NCBI GenBank assembly: GCA_004764695.1
Contig: SMSO01000004.1
Coordinates: forward strand, 833,501 to 897,500
Reading direction: 5' to 3'
From: Schizochytrium sp. TIO01
Taxonomy: Eukaryota > Sar > Bigyra > Thraustochytrida > Thraustochytriidae
DNA: 64,000 bases
Part shown: positions 37,201-43,693 of the stretch, in pieces
Numbering within the stretch: position 1 is the stretch's first letter
Layout: each line of letters starts with the position of its first letter
Notes under the pieces: model-generated
What the model saw: the letters and a program-made list of their open reading frames with translations, nothing else
Told to the model about the DNA's origin: nothing
Databases searched by the model: none
Program-made: the position numbers and the translations under genes

Positions 37201-39159
37201 ACGGCTGCAATCCTACTGCGCCAAGGTCTGAGAAATTTGGTTCTTGTATCACGATCCGGTAAACTCCGACGAGATGACGCAAGCGCCTGTATCGAGAAAC
37301 AGCTCCTTGAGGAGATCAAAAGCTACAACGATGCAACGGTGCGCTTTATCGCATGTAATGTCCGTTCTCGGGAATCATTAGAAGAAAACGTTTTTGATAT
37401 TATTGATAGAGATACCAAATTGCCTCCAGTGAAGGGCATTGTACACGCGGCTGGTATTTTAAGTAACCATTCATTGTCAGCCATGGACTGGTCAGAAAAT
37501 TTCTCTCCAGTTTATGAAACAAAAGCAACATCGGCATGGAATCTTGATATAATTGCACGTGAACGACAATACGAACTGGACCATTTTGTTTTGTACTCAT
37601 CAGCTGCAAGTACGTTTGGATCTGCTGGTCAGTCGAATCATGCAGCTGCAAATGAGGTTATGGACGCAATCATAGAGAAGCGGTGCTTGAATGGTCTCTG
37701 TGGAGTTTCTGTCCAATGGGGCGGCTGGGATGATCTCGGAGCTGCCGTGGCTTCTAGTAAAGCTCAAAGCACCATTTTGGCACGTGGTATGGGGCTCATT
37801 TCCATTGAAAATGGCACTCGATCAATTATAGATTTGTTCTCTTCCGCATTTCAGGAGCCTGTCTTTGGTGTAAGTATTGTATTTTGGGACTCTTTCGGGC
37901 CTCAGCAGGTTGATCGTTTGTTTCTCAAGAGATATGCGAAACTACCAACGTCTGAAAAAGGTAGGAAGGAAGCTCTTGCAACAGAAGATACAACGACGTT
38001 TGAGCATTCTTCATCTTTAAGTGCCACAACTGAACTTGTTGCAAGTCTACTTCAGGACTGTGGTATCGCTGACATGGATGTACCCCTGTCTGATCAGGGG
38101 CTGGACTCTCTCACTTCTATTGAGTTAATAGGCTTGGTTCAACAGCACAAAGGCGTTAAGCTCTCGCCCACGTTCTACTTAGATTGTGTAAATGGTCACG
38201 GACTGGCTCGTATGCTTGAAAACTTGTGCAATTCATGCTCCACAACCTCCAACAAGGCTTCCCAAAACATTGGAGATTCAGTACCAGCAACAGCAACAAG
38301 CAACAAGCAATCAACTCTAGAGAACTCTTTGTGGATCGAGCCTTTATTTGCTCCGACAATGAGATTGTACTGTTTTGCGTATGCTGGAGGCCACCCCAAC
38401 GTCTTTCGTGAATGGACATTTCACATTCCTGCAAACGTACAGATTTGTCCAATCGCAATGCCAGGGTATGGCAAACAAACCAACCGCGCGTTCTGGAAAT
38501 CTGTGAGGGAGCTTTCTGCAAACATCACCTCTTCAATTCCCACAGATGTTCCCTTTGCCCTCGCAGGTTCTTGCCTTGGAGCTATCATATCATTTGAGGT
38601 TGCAAGATCCTTGCGAAATGCTGGAAAGCGTCTCCCTTTACACCATTTTGCCATAGCTTGCAGTGCACCACAGGACTACTCTCGAGCATTACGCCTGCTC
38701 TATAGTAACCGTCTCAAAGAGAACGCATTTTTCGTACCCTCTGAAGAATCGGATGCTGCGGTGAGATTTCAAGACCTGTCGATTCAAGAGCGGGACGACA
38801 CTGTTCGTGACCTACATCAGCTCGGTTTCTTCAAAGATGAAGAAACTTTAGCTAATTTAACTCAGAATCAGGTCTATTTTGAGTACGTTATGGCACAGAT
38901 TGCAGGACAAATGCAACTTGCGGAACGATATGTATACGACCAAACAGTCCAGCCGTCCAATATACCTGTTACTGCAATCAGTGGAAAGCTTGATGACACA
39001 ATTCCTGAAGACTGGCCAAAGTCATGGGAAACGCATACACGAAAAGCTAGCTCGTTTCGACATGTTGAAATCAAGGATGGTGGGCACTATATTATTCAGA
39101 CGCATGTGCAGGAAGTGACAGCGATCATTTTAGAAGATCTTTCTAAATACCACTTATAG
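22237..39159 (+). CDS. Giant acyltransferase-less (trans-AT type) modular type I polyketide synthase
   Basis: One exon, 5,640 residues, first ATG at 22237. Order: GNAT-like domain (~1-240) with a Ser/Glu-rich insert; ACP0 (S291). Module 1: KS C506/H640/H680; DH H813 and D965-x3-H969; KR GGAGALG 1201-1207 with S1320/Y1333; ACP S1480. Module 2: KS C1706/H1840/H1877; KR GASGGLG 2123-2129 with S2247/Y2260; ACP S2425. Module 3: KS C2668/H2801/H2838; DH H2974 and D3127; KR 3372-3378 with S3485/Y3498; ACP S3631. Module 4: KS C3878/H4014/H4051; a DH-like stretch without catalytic residues (~4165-4470); C-methyltransferase with ELGAGTG (4630-4636); KR GGLGGLG 4980-4986 with S5122 but His5135 for Tyr; ACP S5291; thioesterase with C5446 (GSCLG), Asp5586/5587, H5617. 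KSs are followed directly by DH or KR, with no ~300-residue AT. Cytosolic; needs an external malonyl transferase and PPTase. Confidence 0.95.
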   Translation: MMSFSIRHATDEDLPALQHLQQFTNPSFQVSDGELLHRVKLSHEAGGALVLLVPRAELDDSSEKEHKSRSSSLEGEEIQTAQVDDDSSIESTISAGGSSEFRIAGVLYYVRRPDRDCEILRYDQVFDQSNPLADTIYWIHLVIDPQSRSLLDQFHKAACRYCFEELCADRICALTHCSDPVEGQITSLETLKEYISSMTRTDRNLFLHTSHGAKYTKLIPGYNPRDSRNAGYAVCMEYLREPVQQPVRQVRTTTEKLSAQQLHDLVCTALGRSENTNLDENQPWFDLGFDSVSLMDLHGMIEANVGQSMDVSFLFATNTLSKLIQELAVDEKLVQDYASEVSEKTEASAPTSDLGVLGIGLRFPNVDDSASDLESLEAFSHALYNDDCKPDSYRRLVQRERFSLELFSRGVTLEQARCIPLSQRVALEVSMSAIADGPPGLLDSINRCVGVFVGAWDGGCSQHPSAACLRASSAHSAAAFSNSILANRVSYYLDLTGPSVVVDTACSSSLVALDYAMKSIEAGECKAALVLGVNIIDDERTVLLRQGGFLSSTDACHAFDDRADGYARSEGAGALLIAPMQLSEITTSFTRAKICSVAVNQDGKTANLHAPNPNAQSNLIRKACAKAAIDPMCVAFVQTHGTGTRLGDPIEAAGLYSALTAASQRSRPLYLASIKSQFGHLEGAAGMIGLISTIVSLQTQELHPNRRLCQRNPAIRFNEYQMEPVPQESPVDLTPFTREGGKLIAGVSSFGFGGTNAHALLQAFGSRISQKSICSRKLINWNEDARVIPFSPALEEPLDQFYSDKIMLKLEDHKVGTLKLIPGSFWVSLLSQQYPGCYIEQLEFLAATTLPVPSNWSLTLRQATHKAYLVDMTGKNLCAATFAPMRSRPEETKSLKEAREQCAEPIDLRSFYAELGNQYGPHFQAMRDAWKDSNGTIVLARLEVNVNEVENNHGARCLSQAVIIDAAAHACFLTLNKGQGEVASLPHYAKGFGSFWCSADWIERDLASISWWCLVTKSKSSLQFDWKLFSTDGQIVMDACDFTMACSRNTRSQPQSELTFEGVTCANIVWERLSENQLGALRKVPADNVIDTPTCEKLHDCIVGILKQDERPPRICIRINEPGQEGYARSLRLEMPDWQIHTWCGPRSQDVQILESEHELLCTEDGHIAVRRLRRIKNSLNSEEAQLLVAVKKNATYIITGGAGALGRKFAAELIKRGAGKVLLLGRASTFSASKSELTEKIEYQQCDITDRNALKKIVKPVTNNLAGAFHCAGVLRDATIPNLEDFDEVFAGKVSGAECLIQVFHELHVELDFLILCSSVTACFGSAGQANYAAANSVLDALAEQNAFRNTTSIQWGPWQGGSSMAAASLARWQRLGLNPMDPKMACNSLFSLRKNCGPVICITHLDHTAPGAQSSWAKSPLACDLVTESKNLSQVNCSTDINFNGSFSQQIVKTVASSFLNTENLVLETPWREAGLDSLAMVEFKNMLRTAIPDHIPMRDTVLFDYPTPQALIEYLSEFDEARNPHTESSGKQTTIEPNFDQLGSTTLEVTGAACRLPGGVDSPESFWRLLEAGTDTMTDIPIGRFDWESSADRIYARKAAFVDHVERFDYSRFNITEVEASNMDPQQRLVLQVAADAIEQADLQPNTRVGVFVGVMTNDWARMMDPATPTAYSAAGQIPCILANRVSYILGLQGPSMAIDTACSSGLVALDTAAASIQRGDCNAALVIGVNLILDQGVHSEECAARMLSTVGRCATFSEDADGYARGEGCVALVLEPGSALSSNRKSWGTILGTAVNQDGRSANLTSPNGRAQVDVIRRAQARAKVSPSDISYLETHGTGTPLGDPIEVGAIVDAFKGHSHKLCLGALKTLIGHGEAVAGLSGVLKALLCLNHRRVPSDLHHHKTNPKILDIITPWIHFPQHEPFPLPEEPIAGVSAFGFGGTNAHVIVKASLAPSPLDFQSGLLYNNTISRCPRLQWTRDELVYSVGWVTLPNEQTKNWASQSNSFHIKSYHELQEVISTFSENETVELNLLTTSASVAALIRCLRLSRPRWSVKLVYISAPESKNHDLDLQNMQVDSSALEQKIDQDGMIKVPRLHKQPGFLPYSLRLERCGPILLSGASGGLGTAILESLLSAGATKIYAISRQGKPSTEKLQPLLAVALLSGVLEYLQCDVSVEIDVKQLAEKLNFENITTVLHAAGILNEKSIDQLDDEVLSTHMNVKVLGTQNLLRYFPKASFMGFSSTSSIFGMKDAPAYAMCNAAMEFEVDKARNQGRHAVAILWDLWKETGMASDRAMGSEHRGLSTRRGCQILLGILQIWHEQDSHMLVILAANLQRLRKTISEPALLDDLTTAEYVSTSQSANVTHFKAASSLQLTLADQTLETWPSLIEEWILKKSKQLQASHTSEIDSLTPWQQAGFDSLSMTEFTASLNTSLGLKGTMDELSDTVMFDHPNPNDLAKYIAELYKTTAAAASTRTTEPPMRDTRTKGSAEAEAEAAIVSIALRFPGSRENSTPAGFWDFLCSGKDAIVNIPRARIPDLATAPGENLHQVYVRKGAFLHPDLFHADISKSGLSLSDAECEIIDPHQRLSLQVAAEALASAEKTGADMTCVGVFVGAQNTEYILSQAHKVSTYTATGTALSIIANRISFVFNLTGPSMTVDTACSSSLVALDAALKALHAGDCTSALVLAVDLMLSPHRFETTCAAQMLSPQGRCATFSDQADGYARGEGCAALVITLDSTCNLPAWGVVRGIALNQDGRSANLTSPRGPAQVACIERALQRASLNSIEEVSFIEAHGTGTKLGDPQEMEALSAVFKTRTKPLPVGAVKSSIGHLEAAAGLAGIIKSLLCLKNGSVPANLHCNNLNPRLLRIQGRCPLVFPKCSVELNAKAEGRLAGVSSFGFGGTNGHVVLSGVSEERSSRAEMCFVSKLLPAKVFKLQQQLTGSSSHASQQRWKFKMLSEMTNLIRNHRVGDLSVLPATSYMEIVQPLFEGKALSFSNLDLRSMYFIPDNEEELEFDVTYDLSSEIVSIISSRDHCLRAQMNVKTNQSLVSRRVDLPVIQQRCTIELPGGDDLYQGVGNQYAGPFRSLKFAWANQDGSELLGKLSVDQNVALDVLSSAWLDAASHVALAALQPSERKQPVYAAKVIGYELADVQTKQNAAKDSFLWTYIKQVSLNTFDMQIFRKTGEVLAEVHNFSFGFFSRGASLNSGMANEQNLLWKDNWESILTTSNSSDFVSNEKMEILDVNTTPKLLTQLTHILSQHSAASLLIPIRDPGQRGLVACVRREYPHATLSTIGGEQIDLPTLQNILLIAQGLPGNVDLRLKSEDRDSSNPNLEILRGLEPIITCADELPLVQIIKGATYIITGGAGALGQHFGSYIAAYGGIVILLGRTKPEHEIPEGCTFLSCDITCNDAVKEVVRRCKDLRGIIHCAGLLKDATLQTASVADFDIISAPKIFGIKTLLQQADCKSLDFCVLFSSIAASVGSAGQSIYGSVNAELDMLAHELHCSGMNVVSIRWGPWAGAGMASSLTEKWRRMQLVPLKPEDAVRELFNIPRGMPVVTICGFIQENKEIKLEKQARESIDYQSPRTKEELINLVLNIAQEVSPDHSSFELDDSWREAGLDSLAMVEFRNVLQSRLGGSSIIEIEDTILFDYPNASLLVEWLTEKLPVQIQGETTGAASPQQNDDDSHIQSWLVTGAACRLPAGVDSLEKYWQLLCSGEHAMQKIPKSRFDIEAAFDADPSTPFKSYVDQAALVDDIYSFDNSKFGISDQEAIRMDPQQRLAVECAYEAMVSAGLAEEPTKAGTKLSLRNIKMSEVGVYVGMMTNDWAKMNHGAPSPFTATGHSPAIAANRISYLLGLTGPSMTVDTACSSSIVALDAACRALSSGDCDAAIVIGVNLILTSDLFIEECAARMLSPRGFCSTFSAEADGYARGEGCVALVLQRKKHNHVEDSQRVLGEILGVAVNQDGRSANITSPNGRAQEEVIRMALKRAHATPQQIAYVETHGTGTALGDPLEISALARVFADRETPLIIGAAKASIGHTEGASGLAGLLKALLCVYFKEVPGLASLAKKTDLSPKVRNAALEHMVFPVRGNLQSLPSNSLVGLSSFGFGGTNTHTILRASSGKAKFDLSLASRSIVWTRKTFLPRVTSVKSHGGCNKVQETSTRVENQLNPSNQKDVPQRHALLSAGSLPENECPTMFGVKSKLPTYALLDLLIWCQHDTHKNTSGYLTWASLKLQSSTVKPSHKVKVGMSKITSGSTILCEFENVTQLQQSLFDDGTLPIIVSQNFNWVSRSPAWLKHCLAQVGWRKPDWLVTDVKSSLDERMLRLTFSKPLPRPSGYFWVPELLGECVMALGLVQARRHEVDSQSRVDVPPSLSFVETMVCSLSNILFHVQDSSFVGPLECTIEATRGLLHITSCETGHVLFYLKGARCEFGKEIGETTSYVRRWIPHVRPSFPRQITGDSRFTMNDVKKYVHPREVKDRVGDEALEVYCAHYIRRALSMLPAGFIPAEPHLQFLLNRWKDQYSNAQSFESLKDIEPTGVEYEFAQNCVEALPEIMQGRRPALDVLFSKPDLTTRLYSESTPSLTCNNAIAQAVKGIAQSKYSSEGDSKVLRILELGAGTGGTTMHLVKFLKLHQTEYFFTDISDYFLRQAEETFSAYSDMMRYTLLNVENSLHEQGFAMHQFDVIIASNIIHATQELHVTLGHIADLLVPGGCFLLNEATISTAFLDATFALTSGWWRFAEANDPARPERHGPLLSPQKWFSVLKENGFTQTEVIHEAAQGQAVICGIRNSVFSTPTISTSYSNELCVIGNGSLANALKASSDGHEGVEPVYVLVPPADNSFELQKFFDVLKSLASGKLRTSKLIIVTRRDKNPWHGALWGITRSMMLESIDIQQLICMDIDDHTSFPSVVQAVHYEINAPQCPSHILQLRFIRGERHEAELHGLKAIASPSASKLRGTYVITGGLGGLGLLTAAILLRQGLRNLVLVSRSGKLRRDDASACIEKQLLEEIKSYNDATVRFIACNVRSRESLEENVFDIIDRDTKLPPVKGIVHAAGILSNHSLSAMDWSENFSPVYETKATSAWNLDIIARERQYELDHFVLYSSAASTFGSAGQSNHAAANEVMDAIIEKRCLNGLCGVSVQWGGWDDLGAAVASSKAQSTILARGMGLISIENGTRSIIDLFSSAFQEPVFGVSIVFWDSFGPQQVDRLFLKRYAKLPTSEKGRKEALATEDTTTFEHSSSLSATTELVASLLQDCGIADMDVPLSDQGLDSLTSIELIGLVQQHKGVKLSPTFYLDCVNGHGLARMLENLCNSCSTTSNKASQNIGDSVPATATSNKQSTLENSLWIEPLFAPTMRLYCFAYAGGHPNVFREWTFHIPANVQICPIAMPGYGKQTNRAFWKSVRELSANITSSIPTDVPFALAGSCLGAIISFEVARSLRNAGKRLPLHHFAIACSAPQDYSRALRLLYSNRLKENAFFVPSEESDAAVRFQDLSIQERDDTVRDLHQLGFFKDEETLANLTQNQVYFEYVMAQIAGQMQLAERYVYDQTVQPSNIPVTAISGKLDDTIPEDWPKSWETHTRKASSFRHVEIKDGGHYIIQTHVQEVTAIILEDLSKYHL

Positions 39160-39327
39160 TTTCCTTATTATGGCGCTCCTGTCGCAACAAGTAACTGCAG
39201 AGTAAATTTCTAAAATTGATCAAAACAGTTTTTAAAAAATTCTACTCCAAAATTTAGCAAGAGACTTTATTTTACTAGAAATCATGGAATTAGTTCGACA
39301 CTTGATACTTTAGATCACAACTAAAAG
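39153..39327 (+). repeat. Tandem direct repeat, copy 1 (covers the synthase stop codon)
   Basis: Starts at the last codons of the synthase (CTTATAG). The unit TTATAGTTTCCTTATTATGG ... CACAACTAAAAG recurs ~184 bases later with scattered substitutions and small indels. Confidence 0.85.
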
Positions 39328-39336
39328 TAAATACAG

Positions 39337-39510
39337 CTTATAGTTTTCCTATCATGGCTCCTGTCGCTACAAGAAACTGCAAAGTAAATTTCGAAAATTG
39401 ATCAAAAGTTTTTTACTCCAAAATTTAGCAAGAGACTTTGTTTTACTATATCTGACTTTAGAGAAATCATGGAATTAGTTCGATGCTTGATACTTTAAAC
39501 TACAACTAAA
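39337..39510 (+). repeat. Tandem direct repeat, copy 2
   Basis: Second copy, also starting CTTATAG. It shares CTCCTGTCGC, CAAAATTTAGCAAGAGACTT and ATCATGGAATTAGTTCGA with copy 1. Some of the differences are indels. Confidence 0.85.
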
Positions 39511-39679
39511 CATTTTTATGACGAAGATATACAACATGATGAAATATCGGTTTATAAAATGTAGTTGGAATAAGATTCTATCAAATGAAAGGATATGAAA
39601 CGCATATCAAGATATATAGCCTTGTTTGTGACTGTATGTGAAATGGTAGAGAGTGTGTTTCGCTTTTATGAAAAGTCGC

Positions 39680-40963
39680 TTATCCCTCCTGAGCGACAGG
39701 ATCATTCGCAGGCTTTGCTGCTGCTGGTTTGGTGGATGATTTTGACGGCGCAGGCATATCCATAGCTGCAAGCGATTTGCGCATTCGTGCAACAGCTTTA
39801 ATACCATTTACAGCGTTCTTGAACTTGCGTGTAGCATTATATTCCCGAAGTTTGTCCAGGTTTGCTGTAAGGTTGGAGTTGGAGTCGCCTACGAGCCATT
39901 TGTGTTTGAGTACCTCTGAGATAGTAGGACGCTCGACCGGATTTGTGACAAGCATAAAGTCGATAAAATCCTTTGCATCTTTGGAAACATTGTCCCAATA
40001 TGGCGAGGGAAACTCGTACTTGCCACGCTTAATTTGACGAAATAACTCGGCATTATTTGGGTGATAGAACGGCGGAAACCCACAAAGAAGAATGTAGGCA
40101 ATAACACCAAAGCTCCAGACGTCGACCTTGAAATCATACTTGTCGCCCTGAAGGATTTCTGGTGCGACGTAGCCAGGGGTACCACATGCTGTCTTCATGA
40201 AGGGCTCTTCCTTACAAACTTTAGCGAGACCAAAATCTGCCAGCTTGACAACAGCATCATCTGTGTTGTCCGAGTACAGAAGATTTTCGGGCTTAAGGTC
40301 ACGATGAACCACGTCCTGGGAGTGACAGTACTCTAGAGCTTCTGCAATACGGGTCAGGTCTCGACGTGCCATACGTTCTTCATAGTGCTCCTTCTCCACA
40401 ATTCTATCAAACATTTCTCCGCCCATCATTAGCTCCATCACAAGATATACATTTTTCTTGGAACGATATGTTTCATACAGTTTGCAAATGTTTGGATGAT
40501 CCATATCATATAGGATCTGCATCTCAGTTTCAAGAGCTGCAGCATCCTCTGCTTTCATTGTCAGCAGGTTCATAATTTTCACAGCTCTGACAACATTTTT
40601 GTCTTCCTTAAGGGTGCAAATTTTAACTGTTGCAAAGCTGCCGGTGCCCAATGTCTTACTAACACGATATCTTTTCGAAAACTCCTGCATATAGAATGTC
40701 ACATAGAATACAGCAAATTTAATCATTGTTGATTTCATTGAACACAGTTAGTTTAACCCTTATTTCATGCTCAAGTTATTGCACTAGTGTTGGCGATCAG
40801 TCCAATTGCCAATTCAGCCTCGCGCGTTGCTCCCTTTGTATGAATTGGCAAGTCCTCGAGTGCATTTATTTTTCGTAGATACCTGCTGTTTGACCCCAAC
40901 CTCAATCGGTCCACACAAATTGCTGCAAGAACTTACATCCGTGTTGAAGAAGAAGGAAGGCAT
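39680..40963 (-). CDS. Calcium/calmodulin-dependent protein kinase (CaMKI-like), two exons
   Basis: Ser/Thr kinase of the CAMK group. Exon 1 is 40963-40937 and encodes MPSFFFNTD; exon 2 is 40684-39680. Removing the 252-bp intron gives 343 residues. The first 18 residues of the uninterrupted exon 2 frame (hydrophobic, starting at 40738) are therefore probably intron. Kinase landmarks: glycine loop GTGSFATV, VAIK-type lysine in VRAVKIM, HRDLKPENLL, DFG in ADFGLAKV, the activation-loop threonine in ACGTPGYVAPE (the CaMKK site in CaMKI), and a DVWSFG helix. The C-terminus (ATRKFKNAVNGIKAVARMRK) matches the CaMKI autoinhibitory/calmodulin-binding helix, followed by an Ala/Pro/Lys tail. Regulation by Ca2+/calmodulin and an upstream kinase is expected for the family. 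Confidence 0.88.
40685..40936 (-). other. Intron of the CaM kinase gene
   Basis: Minus-strand donor GAT|GTAAGT and acceptor TATGCAG|GAG. Both exons join at codon boundaries, and the resulting N-terminus runs smoothly into the kinase domain (NTD-EFSKRYRV). Confidence 0.75.
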
Positions 40964-43693
40964 TGTTTACCTTCAGCCGCCCGAGCTGTGAAACGACCAA
41001 GTTCCTAGTTTGTAGCGCAGCCCCTGCTGCGGAGGACGATCACGGCCGATGCCAGAGTCAACGAAGTCTTCGCTCTCAGGCAATGAGCTCACAATGCTAC
41101 TTTGCTTCCTATTTATGGAGGCCGTGGGCGTAGTAGCGTCGGTACTGAAACTACGCTACCCTCACTTTGATATTGTATTTATTATTGTCCGAAAATATGT
41201 ACAAAAAAATCACTCGCAAGGGCAACGATCACAGTGCGAGAGGCGCCCTGTTCTGCATACGTTTAAAAATAGCTTAACCTGCTGTAACGGAGGAATTGTT
41301 TGATGCTTGCCATAAATTTGCTTACCAAAGCTTATAATTTAAGATGCCGCAAGGAATTGAATTTAACAGTATGTCTCCTTCTTGAAAGGGCCTGAAAAGG
41401 TGTGAAAGAACGAAAGAAGGATTTAAAAAAGTTAGAATGGATTTTGGTAAGCATTTAGCTTAGTATAAAGCTTGTTAACAACTATGAAGGACAGTGCTGT
41501 CCACCCAGGAACGTGAACTCAGCACTGTAATTCTTTTGCAGAGCTGCTTATGAAGGTAAATTGATCAAAATCGGTATTGCAATAATTGAATATTCCGCGC
41601 CGTAGTATAGATCGTCACCAGCTGATTGATTTCCGTCGACCTCCGCGCTCCTGAAGCAGTACACACTTTTGAAAAAAGCCTTCTCCCCTACAAATCCGTT
41701 GACCTGTATTGTTCGCGGTCGTGTCGCATCTCACATTTGCATGAAAAACTTATAATTTACTTTAATTTACTGCTAGGTATTTTGTTATTCGTTCATTCTT
41801 ACTTTTAGTTATTATTATATTATTTATTGAAAGAAAGTTGATTTTACGCTTGGCAGTGTAAACCTGCAGAATTTCACTTGATTGTATTATAGATTAACCA
41901 GGTTGCAAAGCGTGCGTCGATATCAGCAAAACAAATGTTGTTCATTCATTCATTCATTCACTTATTCATTCCAATTCCGATTCCAGAGCCTGTTTTTCCT
42001 CCCGAAGATGGATTCTGACCCACGAGAATGTCCAAGAATTGGTTCTTCTGGACATCTTGGGATACTTATCATTTGGAGTGTCATGAATGGGTCATCAAGC
42101 CCTCTAGGGAACAAAGCAAAGAAGTAAGCTTTAATAGAGGGATCTCCGGATGCAAAGCTTCGAAACTTCGATTTTGGTGTTTTGGAAACTGCAATTAGAA
42201 CATCCAGTCTGAGGTGGAGTTTACTGCAAGCAAGTACGCAAATAGTGTTAAGTATTTCGAAGGCTATCGATTGCCTTAGTGAACTAAGGCCGGGGAGAAA
42301 AAGAATAATATGCTATCTCAAATTTTTCAGGAAGCTGCGTGGGTGATTAAAGGTTCCCTACACTTGGAAACAAGCGGCGACCCTGTACGAGAGGCGGGGG
42401 ATCTGCATAACATCGCTCACTGCGAGTATGGCTTCTGATGACATCATGCTGTGATTAATGAAATCTCCAAACATTGCTTAGAGCATCCGTTGCAGCATAG
42501 GTCACAGCAGGTGAACCTCTCCCAGATAGTAGGATAGTTCCGTTGAGCTCTTTTGTTAGTCCAACCGAAGCATTTGATGTTTCGCATCTGGCAAACCAGC
42601 CGTGTATTTATGTGCATGCCTCATGCCTATCATTCATTGCACTGTGCACCAGCTTTTGATATGAAATTGAACGTGGATTCATCCTCTACTTCAGCATGAT
42701 TGTTTGTTTTCTTTTGGTTGGCATCCCACTCCAAAAGTTTTGTAGAAGAATCCTCCTCTTGAAAATAAACTTTCTCGTAGTAATTAGAACAGGTCGCATA
42801 GACTGGCGTTTCAATATCTCTTTTGGAAACACAGCTGCGTAGATCCAGAGGGACAGAGATTAGGTAATCCTAATGGATAACCATGATGTCTGAAATAAGC
42901 CAGAAATATTTAGTTTGGTCAGTTCTTTAATCAACCAAGACTGACAATGAGTTAGTCCACTGTTGTGGATAGAAAGCTATCATATTTGATCCATGTTTTT
43001 CACTTATCAGAACAACCTTAATGATATCAAAGTTTCCTGTCTCTTTTGCGATAATGCGAGCACATATCTTGGTAGGTCGCCAACATTTCAACACCCTTCT
43101 GCCTGCAAAAGATACCTCCTGTACTACCTATGAGATTATTACTCAGGCTATTCAACTATACATTTAAAAAAGAATAAATGGAACCACTGGCGACTACAAA
43201 ACCAAATAAAAAAATAGGAATTGAATCCTCAAATTGTGAAGCTTTATACAATTTTGAAAGGTTAGTAAAACAGTGGTGAGTATCAGCCGCTGATCCTAAC
43301 GAGTAAATTGGGAAATGCTTCTTCGTCAACTCACTGCGGTTGTAGCCGGCGTGCGCGCAATTCTGTGGTTTAAACATTCCTTCCCAACCTCTATTATTAT
43401 CATAATAACAATGACTAATTTGATTAAAAACAATTTTCTTTCCTTTTTTAAATTAAAATCCACATCAAGTTGCCCAAATAAAAAAGTTTTCAAGTCAATT
43501 GTTCTTTATACATTGACGTTCTCTAGGTTGCAAGCGCCGACTCTATCATGTCAAGCCCAGATGAGCCTTGCTGAAGCCACGAGTCACAAGCGAGTTGAGA
43601 GAGCTTTGAGAAAAAAAAATACGAGTGCAGCAGCAACCTTCCCGTGGTGTCCAGATCACGGCAAGCTCAACTTTGAGATCTCCGGGTCAAACG
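40964..43693. other. Intergenic region, no gene supported
   Basis: 2.7 kb between the divergent CaM kinase and nucleotide carrier-like genes. An ATG-initiated 84-codon frame at 41049-41303 has one hydrophobic stretch and no recognisable domain. A CATT microsatellite (41941-41970) and an imperfect hairpin at 42028-42053 (TGTCCAAGAA / TTCTTCTGGACA) are present. AT-rich near 43380-43500. Confidence 0.5.
41941..41970. repeat. (TTCA)n / (CATT)n microsatellite
   Basis: Tandem TTCA units with one interruption (CTTATTCATT). Confidence 0.85.

Noticed and set aside
22237-39159. The synthase as bacterial contamination
   Set aside because: Flanking genes on the same contig carry spliceosomal introns, and the GNAT-like domain has a eukaryote-style low-complexity insert. 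Read-level confirmation of the borders is still needed.
22237-39159. The synthase as a PUFA synthase subunit, the familiar thraustochytrid megasynthase
   Set aside because: It lacks tandem ACPs, MAT, CLF and ER domains and instead has a modular KS-(DH)-KR-ACP order with a terminal thioesterase.
41049-41303. ATG-initiated 84-codon frame upstream of the CaM kinase
   Set aside because: No domain, one hydrophobic stretch only, no supporting context.
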